A stretch of 10,913 nucleotides of DNA from UBA3775 sp964572955 (GTDB lineage Bacteria > Bacillota > Clostridia > Lachnospirales > Lachnospiraceae). The stretch lies in NCBI GenBank assembly GCA_964572955.1, contig CAZNGY010000051.1, forward strand, positions 1 to 10,913. The letters are read 5' to 3'. Shown in pieces: positions 6,831 to 10,913 of the stretch; position 1 is the first letter of the stretch; the number at the start of each line of letters is the position of its first letter. Made by a program: the position numbers and the translations under genes. The notes beneath the pieces were generated by a model. The model made no database searches and was not told the DNA's origin. It saw nothing but the letters and a program-made list of their open reading frames with translations.

Positions 6831-8132
6831 TCAGGATACCGTCAAAGCAAGAATTGAAAGTTTAGAAGTTTCATATCCCTCTGCCGGTTTAACCGTAATC
6901 TTAAGTTCACTTTCTTCTCCAAACTTTCCGATTTCAACATAGTCTGCATAATTTCCCCAGCCACCTGTAAAATCAGCATCCAAAGTTGTCTTGTACTCAT
7001 CATTTACATATACATCATATTTTCCGCTCTTACCATCAGTCGTCTTCCAGAAAATCAGACCGGCATTAGACGCCTTTACCGTAAATGTAATTGTTCCGCC
7101 GTTTTCAGTCGACCATCCATTCTTATTGAACATGTTCGAATTATTGATTACAGCCTTTTCAAAGCCTTCCATACTGTCTGCTTCAATCTCATCCGAGAAA
7201 AAGATATCGGCATTTTCGTATCTCGAAAGTGTAAGGGTTTTGTCCGTAACGGCATATTCAGTGAATTTTGTATCGTTTATGCTGTTAAGCACCTTGTTGT
7301 AATAATATGTAAGAAGGTGCGCAATTACAGAGTGTCCGCCGTTCTTCGGATGAGTTCCGTCCGTCGAACCAAGCTGTTCCCATGTCCATGTGCCGTTATC
7401 CATGTTTTCCAAAGCAACCTTTGCATAACTTATACATGGAATATCAAGGTTGATTGCAACCTGATAATGATCCTTATAAAAATAATTTTCAGTACAAATC
7501 ACAAGGGAAACCACTGCCGGCTGTGTTTCGGAGTTAAGAATTTCTCTTAAAAGGGACTCATACGTTTCCTGATTATTGCTGTTTGTATCATTAACACTGT
7601 ATTCAACCACAACAAGGTCCGGTTTTTCTGCAAGAACGTCTTTTGCCGCCCTATGAACGCCTATATAGGAATCCGTTGCACCGATTCCTGCATTAACATA
7701 GTTTATGTTGCAGTCCTGGAATGTATACTGCCACCAAACCTGTGTAAGTCCTGCATAACACTTCTGTGCCTGTGGTGAAGCAGAAGAACCATTTGTAATT
7801 GAGCCGCCAAGATATGCGATTGTTATATCCTCACCGTTTGAAGCTTTCTCCATCACCTTCGCAAGTCTCTGTACATTACCTTCATTTACGATTGCATCCT
7901 CACACATTTCATCCGTTATGTCAACGCCCTCAGTAGCAATTGCCGGATAAGAATCAGCAATTACCTTGTCACTTATTTTGTATGAAATATCACCTTCCGG
8001 TGCTTCCTGTGACTGTGTAGGAGTTACATCGGAAATCTTGTCATTGTTGTCTTTATTTTCTTTTCCGCATCCCGCAAACATTCCTGCGGAAAGTATAAGT
8101 GAAATACCTACAGCCAAAAGTTTTTTTCTCAT
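6831..8132 (-). CDS. SGNH/GDSL-hydrolase lipoprotein with intact catalytic motifs
   Basis: This is a secreted, lipid-anchored esterase-like protein of 433 residues. It opens with a type II signal peptide MRKKLLAVGISLILSAGMFAGC, with lipobox FAGC and the lipidated Cys at 22. A charged and Thr/Ser/Gln linker leads to the SGNH domain at about 70-290. Block I is YLGGSIT with nucleophile Ser111, block II is NAGIGATDS (147-155), block III is EYSVNDTN with Asn181, and block V is STDGTHP with Asp258 and His261. A C-terminal beta-sandwich-like region (about 315-433, with GKYDVYVNDEYKTTLD) may bind carbohydrate. Proteins of this layout often remove acyl groups from polysaccharides; the substrate here is unknown. 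The open frame extends to a TTG at 8150, but GGAGG (8139-8143) six bases before ATG 8132, together with the signal peptide, fixes the start. It is co-transcribed with the paralogue, 38 bases downstream of it. Confidence 0.9.
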   Translation of the reverse strand: MRKKLLAVGISLILSAGMFAGCGKENKDNNDKISDVTPTQSQEAPEGDISYKISDKVIADSYPAIATEGVDITDEMCEDAIVNEGNVQRLAKVMEKASNGEDITIAYLGGSITNGSSASPQAQKCYAGLTQVWWQYTFQDCNINYVNAGIGATDSYIGVHRAAKDVLAEKPDLVVVEYSVNDTNSNNQETYESLLREILNSETQPAVVSLVICTENYFYKDHYQVAINLDIPCISYAKVALENMDNGTWTWEQLGSTDGTHPKNGGHSVIAHLLTYYYNKVLNSINDTKFTEYAVTDKTLTLSRYENADIFFSDEIEADSMEGFEKAVINNSNMFNKNGWSTENGGTITFTVKASNAGLIFWKTTDGKSGKYDVYVNDEYKTTLDADFTGGWGNYADYVEIGKFGEESELKITVKPAEGYETSKLSILALTVS

Positions 8133-8138
8133 TTTAAT

Positions 8139-8143
8139 CCTCC
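8139..8143 (-). promoter_or_regulatory. Shine-Dalgarno setting the second SGNH start at 8132
   Basis: GGAGG lies six bases before ATG 8132. It rules out the in-frame TTG at 8150, which would make this site part of the coding region and add six residues before a normal lipoprotein signal sequence. Confidence 0.85.
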
Positions 8144-8170
8144 AAACCAATTGATGCCGCCATCAGTTTA

Positions 8171-9523
8171 TTAGTATGCAACAGTGAAACCGCAAAGATA
8201 AAAAGCATCTCCTGAAGAATCTTCGGCTTTTTCAATCACAATGTCATGCGCTCCGGACTTGTCAAAAGTTCCGAGTTCCTTATACTCAACATAATTATAA
8301 TCAGCACCTTCAACAGAAGATAAATCTCCGTCAAATTTTCCTACAAGTTCACCATCAAGATAGATATTGAACTGACCGCATGTTCCGTCCGTTACCTTAT
8401 AATAAAGCAGGCCTATCTGCTTACCGGTAACCGTAAACTGACATGATTCTCCTGTAGTTGTTGCTCTTGCCTTCTTAAAGTTGCTGTCCGTAGGTGATGG
8501 AAGTTCAACTTCAGTCCAGTTACCAACAACTGCCATTTTATCCGGATACTGAACCATTACATTTGCGGCATTATATCTGCACATTGTGGATGTCTTTGTA
8601 ACATCTTCAATAAAGAATTCCTCGTAAGAAGACTCATTTACACCATTAAGTACATTTGTAAGATAAGATGTAATAATGTATGCAATGAAGGAATGACCCG
8701 TATCGTTTGGATTAAGGGTTTCATCTGCAGCCGCAATATCAGTCCACTTCCATGTACCGTTTTCAATGTTTTTTTCAAGTATGCTTCCATAAGATATTGT
8801 AGGAAGATTGTAGTTAAATGCAATTCCGGACTGAAAATCGCTGTCGCTCTTATAGGATGAATCGGCCGTTATAAGATTAATTACTGCCGGCTTATTGGTC
8901 TGCCCCATAATCATTCTTATCATACTTTCAAAAGCTTCTTCACTGTTCGCATTTGAATCCTCACATGCCGTATCGATAAATACAAGATCCGGATTCTTGT
9001 CTATGAGCTCAGTCTTTATTCTGTGTACAAGAATGTAAGAATCACCATTATACATTCCGATATTTACAGTATTTATGGTTGCTCCCGGAAAAGTTGTCTT
9101 AAACCAGCTTTCAACCATACCGGCATAGGAATTTTCATAAGATGATGCACCCGCACCCATTGTAATCGAACTTCCTACAAAACCAATTGTAACAGTTCCG
9201 TTGTTTGCAGCCTTTTCAAGAACAGAAGCAATTCTCTGAAGACTCCCCTGCTTCATTACCGCAGTGGTTGCCATTGATTCCGTAACATAAAGGTCCCCTT
9301 TTACCTCTGCAGGTTTTGCAGCCGAAACAATTGATTCGTCTATCGAATATTTTACACTTCCGTCCGAAACAACATAAGAATTTCCGCTGTTTGTATTCTG
9401 TCCGCTTTCCGCTGCCTGTGTAGGTGCCGCATCCGTGCCGCTTTCCTTGTCACCACATGCAGTAAAGAGTCCTGCTGTCATCATACATGCAATCATGCAT
9501 GAGACAAGTTTCTTTCTCTTCAT
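8171..9523 (-). CDS. SGNH-fold lipoprotein paralogue with degenerate catalytic motifs (probable pseudoenzyme)
   Basis: This is a 450-residue lipoprotein and full-length paralogue of the downstream gene. The signal peptide MKRKKLVSCMIACMMTAGLF ends in lipobox FTAC with Cys23, followed by a low-complexity Ala/Gln/Gly/Ser/Asn linker. The SGNH-like domain spans about 80-295. Block I is kept as FVGSSIT with Ser119. Block III reads DTACEDSN, with Glu188 where the active paralogue has the conserved Asn. Block V reads ADETLNP, with Asp268 kept but Leu271 in place of the catalytic His. His277 in NDTGHS is shared with the paralogue and could only substitute by rearrangement. The C-terminal beta-sandwich-like region (about 330-450, with GQFNIYLDGELVGKFDG) is preserved. 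The gene is otherwise healthy: no frameshift, AAAGGAGG nine bases before ATG 9523, and its own promoter. I infer a binding or accessory surface protein; an esterase with altered chemistry is the alternative. Confidence 0.85.
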   Translation of the reverse strand: MKRKKLVSCMIACMMTAGLFTACGDKESGTDAAPTQAAESGQNTNSGNSYVVSDGSVKYSIDESIVSAAKPAEVKGDLYVTESMATTAVMKQGSLQRIASVLEKAANNGTVTIGFVGSSITMGAGASSYENSYAGMVESWFKTTFPGATINTVNIGMYNGDSYILVHRIKTELIDKNPDLVFIDTACEDSNANSEEAFESMIRMIMGQTNKPAVINLITADSSYKSDSDFQSGIAFNYNLPTISYGSILEKNIENGTWKWTDIAAADETLNPNDTGHSFIAYIITSYLTNVLNGVNESSYEEFFIEDVTKTSTMCRYNAANVMVQYPDKMAVVGNWTEVELPSPTDSNFKKARATTTGESCQFTVTGKQIGLLYYKVTDGTCGQFNIYLDGELVGKFDGDLSSVEGADYNYVEYKELGTFDKSGAHDIVIEKAEDSSGDAFYLCGFTVAY

Positions 9524-9605
9524 ATATATAAACCTCCTTTATCACTTTTCATATGCTTCCGATAACAATACCGGGCAACATGAAACTTTTCTAACAATTA
9601 CGTCT

Positions 9606-9634
9606 ATATTACCTCATATTTTATATGAAATCAA
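9606..9634 (-). promoter_or_regulatory. Promoter of the SGNH lipoprotein operon, overlapped by a dyad
   Basis: The -35 box TTGATT (9629-9634) and the -10 box TAATAT (9606-9611) are 17 bases apart, with a predicted start near 9599 and a leader of about 75 bases. The 17-base spacer contains the inverted repeat TCATAT-AAA-ATATGA. The flanking ATTACC (9635-9640) and GGTAAT (9608-9613) are also complementary, so the whole promoter lies within a dyad that could be an operator. Confidence 0.6.
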
Positions 9635-9640
9635 GGTAAT
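9608..9640. repeat. Inverted repeat embracing the SGNH operon promoter
   Basis: On the transcribed strand ATTACC-TTGATT-TCATAT-AAA-ATATGA-GGTAAT shows two nested complementary pairs. The inner arms are 6 bp around AAA, and the outer ATTACC/GGTAAT arms are offset by the six bases of the -35 box. It is a candidate repressor or activator site. Confidence 0.45.
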
Positions 9641-9816
9641 AATGCCGTGGTCTGCCATGGTTTTATTGTTATAATCCTGCTTTCAGACAGCAAATCAGAT
9701 TTCCATGACAAACCCCGGCTCTCTCACTACCGGCACACAGAATCCTCTGTGATTCCCACCCTGTAAAAGTCGATCTTTCCCGTAAAAATCAAACAACGAA
9801 AAACAAAACTTCACCT
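9640..9816. other. Unexplained intergenic stretch with dyads and a 39-codon open segment
   Basis: Read as minus-strand RNA, GTTTGTCATGG can pair with CCATGGCAGAC over 11 bp around a loop of about 41 bases. The G-U pairs work only on that strand. CACAGA-GGAT-TCTGTG is a local hairpin and GCCGG occurs twice. A GTG at 9814 opens a 39-codon minus-strand frame (to 9695) ending NHRGFCVPVVREPGFVMEI, but no Shine-Dalgarno precedes it. On the plus strand CCGTGG-TCTG-CCATGG followed by TTTTATTGTT looks like a weak terminator. I recognise no riboswitch or known RNA family here. It may be a dispersed repeat, a gene relic or a small RNA. Confidence 0.35.
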
Positions 9817-9851
9817 AAAAAAGGTCTGCCGATAACGACAGACCTTTTTTT
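9817..9851 (-). terminator. Intrinsic terminator of the feoB operon
   Basis: GGTCTGTCG pairs with CGGCAGACC around a TTAT loop (9 bp, one G-U), extended by A/T pairs and ending in six U residues on the minus strand. It starts directly at the stop codon of the Cys-rich protein gene. The plus-strand reading also has a T tract, so it may work both ways. Confidence 0.93.
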
Positions 9852-10039
9852 CAGTTTTTCTTATTGTTTTTAGCTGCTCCGCATGAATGAGGGCAGCCGG
9901 TACAGTTGCCGCAATTTCCGCCGCACAGGTGCTTGCCCGCTTTCTTATCCGTATAGAGCTTTCTTATAATCAAAGCAACCACAAGAATCAGAATGACCAG
10001 AACAACTATCGTTCCCATGTTTTCCATCAAAAAGTCCAT
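9851..10039 (-). CDS. FeoB-associated Cys-rich membrane protein
   Basis: This is a 62-residue membrane mini-protein encoded directly after feoB, matching the FeoB-associated Cys-rich family. A short N-terminus (MDFLMENMG) is followed by one hydrophobic helix at residues 9-25, a basic stretch RKLYTDKKAGK, then a cytosolic-type Cys cluster LCGGNCGNCTGCPHSC. Its Cys residues at 39, 43, 46, 49 and 53 form C-x3-C-x2-C-x2-C-x3-C. The tail is Lys/Asn-rich. The Cys cluster probably handles ferrous iron or acts in redox coupling at the FeoB pore; this is inferred from family and position, and the family's biochemistry is poorly known. The open frame extends to a TTG at 10045, but AAAGGAG (10047-10053) seven bases before ATG 10039 fixes the start. 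It lies 44 bases after the feoB stop, and the operon terminator overlaps its stop codon. Confidence 0.88.
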   Translation of the reverse strand: MDFLMENMGTIVVLVILILVVALIIRKLYTDKKAGKHLCGGNCGNCTGCPHSCGAAKNNKKN

Positions 10040-10083
10040 AAGCAATCTCCTTTATTGATTCACCTCTGTACCCAATAGCACTT

Positions 10084-10913
10084 TTATGCATTGACATCTT
10101 TGTTTTTATCTTTTCTGAAAAGCAGATAAAGAAACGCTGCCACAAACACAAATGCAATTATTACACCAATTATATTAACCTCTACAGTGCTTGTAAAGAG
10201 CGCACCTATCTGGTATACACAGAATGTTACGGCATATGCAAGAAGACACTGATATCCGATTGCAAACCAGAACCACTTTGTGTTATTCATTTCTCTCTTA
10301 ATTGCACCCATAGCTGCAAAACAAGGTGCACAGAGAAGATTAAAGATCAAGAATCCATATGCTGCAAGAGGCGTAATTGCACTTGAAAGCATACCCCAGA
10401 TTTCTTCTCCTTCTTCAGCAACTTCCGCAAATCCAAAGAGCATACCGAATGTTGAAACCACGTTTTCCTTTGCAATAAGTCCGGTTACTGAGGTAACTGC
10501 CATCTTCCAACCCTGACCAGCCGTTTCAGTCCATCCGAGAGGAGCAAAAATCCAGGCAATTGCATTACCGATTTTAGCAAGTATACAACCCTCCTGAGCC
10601 GCAACAAGTGCCTCACCCTCAAGTCCGTCAAAGTCAAGCATTCCAAAGCTTCCGTCACTCCATCCAAAGCTCATGAAGAACCAAAGAATGATTGTCGAAA
10701 GTAAAATTATTGTACCCGCTTTTTTGATGAATGACCAGCCACGTTCCCACATTGAGCGGAGAATGCTTCCGATTGTTGGTAAATGATAAGCAGGAAGTTC
10801 CATTACAAAAGGTGCAGGATCTCCTGCAAACATCTTTGTTTTTTTAAGAATTATACCTGAAATAATTACTGCCGCAACACCTATAAAATATGCACTCCAT
10901 GCAACCCATCCTG
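10084..10913 (-). CDS. feoB: Ferrous iron transport protein B, C-terminal 275 residues (partial at window edge)
   Basis: FeoB imports Fe2+ through a cytoplasmic-membrane pore driven by an N-terminal GTPase domain, which lies outside this window. The visible part is the C-terminal membrane region. FAGDPAPFVMELPAYHLPT is the conserved loop after the first Gate region, WSFIKKAGTIILLSTIILWF is a membrane helix, VTSVTGLIAKENVVSTFG is the conserved FeoB segment, and LLCAPCFAAMGAIKRE is the second Gate segment with its Cys-x2-Cys. A final membrane helix (VNIIGVIIAFVFVAAFLYLL) ends in a Lys/Asp-rich tail. The frame continues without a stop to base 10911, encoding GWVAWSAYFIGVAAVIISG upstream of the first internal Met at 10833. 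That Met is therefore not the start. Genes further upstream, such as feoA, are not in view. Confidence 0.96.
   Translation of the reverse strand, partial: GWVAWSAYFIGVAAVIISGIILKKTKMFAGDPAPFVMELPAYHLPTIGSILRSMWERGWSFIKKAGTIILLSTIILWFFMSFGWSDGSFGMLDFDGLEGEALVAAQEGCILAKIGNAIAWIFAPLGWTETAGQGWKMAVTSVTGLIAKENVVSTFGMLFGFAEVAEEGEEIWGMLSSAITPLAAYGFLIFNLLCAPCFAAMGAIKREMNNTKWFWFAIGYQCLLAYAVTFCVYQIGALFTSTVEVNIIGVIIAFVFVAAFLYLLFRKDKNKDVNA

Noticed and set aside
9641..9670. Plus-strand terminator-like stem CCGTGG-TCTG-CCATGG followed by a T-rich tail
   Set aside because: No plus-strand gene or promoter feeds it. It is kept only as part of the unexplained intergenic element.
9435..9674. 79-codon plus-strand frame running antisense to the start of the first SGNH gene
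   Set aside because: It overlaps the well-supported lipoprotein signal sequence and promoter on the other strand, has no Shine-Dalgarno, and its sequence is not protein-like.
9640..9816. Possible cobalamin or other known riboswitch
   Set aside because: Some fragments recall riboswitch cores, but the order and conserved boxes do not match any class I know, and a full promoter for the downstream operon lies after it.
10084..10833. Complete 249-residue protein starting at the Met at 10833
   Set aside because: The same frame stays open to the window edge and encodes FeoB membrane sequence upstream of that Met, so it is an internal Met of a partial feoB.
1..10913. Plus-strand genes, CRISPR arrays, insertion sequences, tRNA or rRNA genes
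   Set aside because: All long plus-strand frames mirror minus-strand genes with strong family matches. No spaced repeats, transposase sequence, terminal inverted repeats or RNA-gene signatures were seen.

Overview
The window reads as low-to-moderate GC Firmicutes DNA, most likely a Lachnospiraceae-type gut or rumen clostridium. The reasons are GGAGG ribosome binding sites on almost every gene, sigma-A promoters, Gram-positive surface proteins (an LCP ligase and lipoproteins), the FeoB-associated Cys-rich mini-protein, and a LacI-like sensor with a QSCGC segment typical of clostridial sensor proteins. The genus cannot be fixed from the sequence. Every credible gene is on the minus strand, so transcription runs from high to low coordinates.

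Layout in transcription order: (1) 10913-9817 holds the 3' end of feoB (ferrous iron transporter), then a 62-residue FeoB-associated Cys-rich membrane protein and a strong intrinsic terminator. (2) 9816-9640 is an unexplained intergenic stretch with dyads and a 39-codon open segment. (3) 9634-6705 is a transcription unit with its own promoter (-35/-10 at 9629-9634 and 9606-9611), two tandem paralogous SGNH/GDSL-hydrolase lipoproteins, and a strong terminator. The first paralogue has lost the Asn and His catalytic motifs; the second keeps them. (4) 6684-5168 is a sensor gene with its own promoter (TTGAAT-17-TATAAT) and a leader of about 129 nt. Its product is a LacI/periplasmic-binding-like and GAF-like protein with neither a DNA-binding HTH nor a GGDEF output domain. 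(5) 5101-1 is a probable operon driven by a very good promoter (TTTACA-17-TAGAAT). It holds an LCP-family cell-wall ligase, a membrane-anchored PQQ-like beta-propeller, a CPA2 cation/proton antiporter with an Asp-Asp ion site, and the 5' end of metG (methionyl-tRNA synthetase).

Several genes begin at a different codon from the longest open frame: the LCP protein at 5031, the second SGNH protein at 8132, the FeoB-associated protein at 10039, and a TTG start for the beta-propeller at 3315. These choices rest on Shine-Dalgarno placement, the lipoprotein signal sequence and, for the LCP gene, the predicted transcription start.

The main theme is the cell envelope: LCP ligase, anchored beta-propeller, surface esterase-like pair and ion/iron transport. 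No mobile element, CRISPR array, tRNA or rRNA was seen. The most interesting items are the live/dead SGNH lipoprotein pair, the output-less sensor with a hairpin separating its Shine-Dalgarno from its start codon, and the structured intergenic region at 9640-9816.
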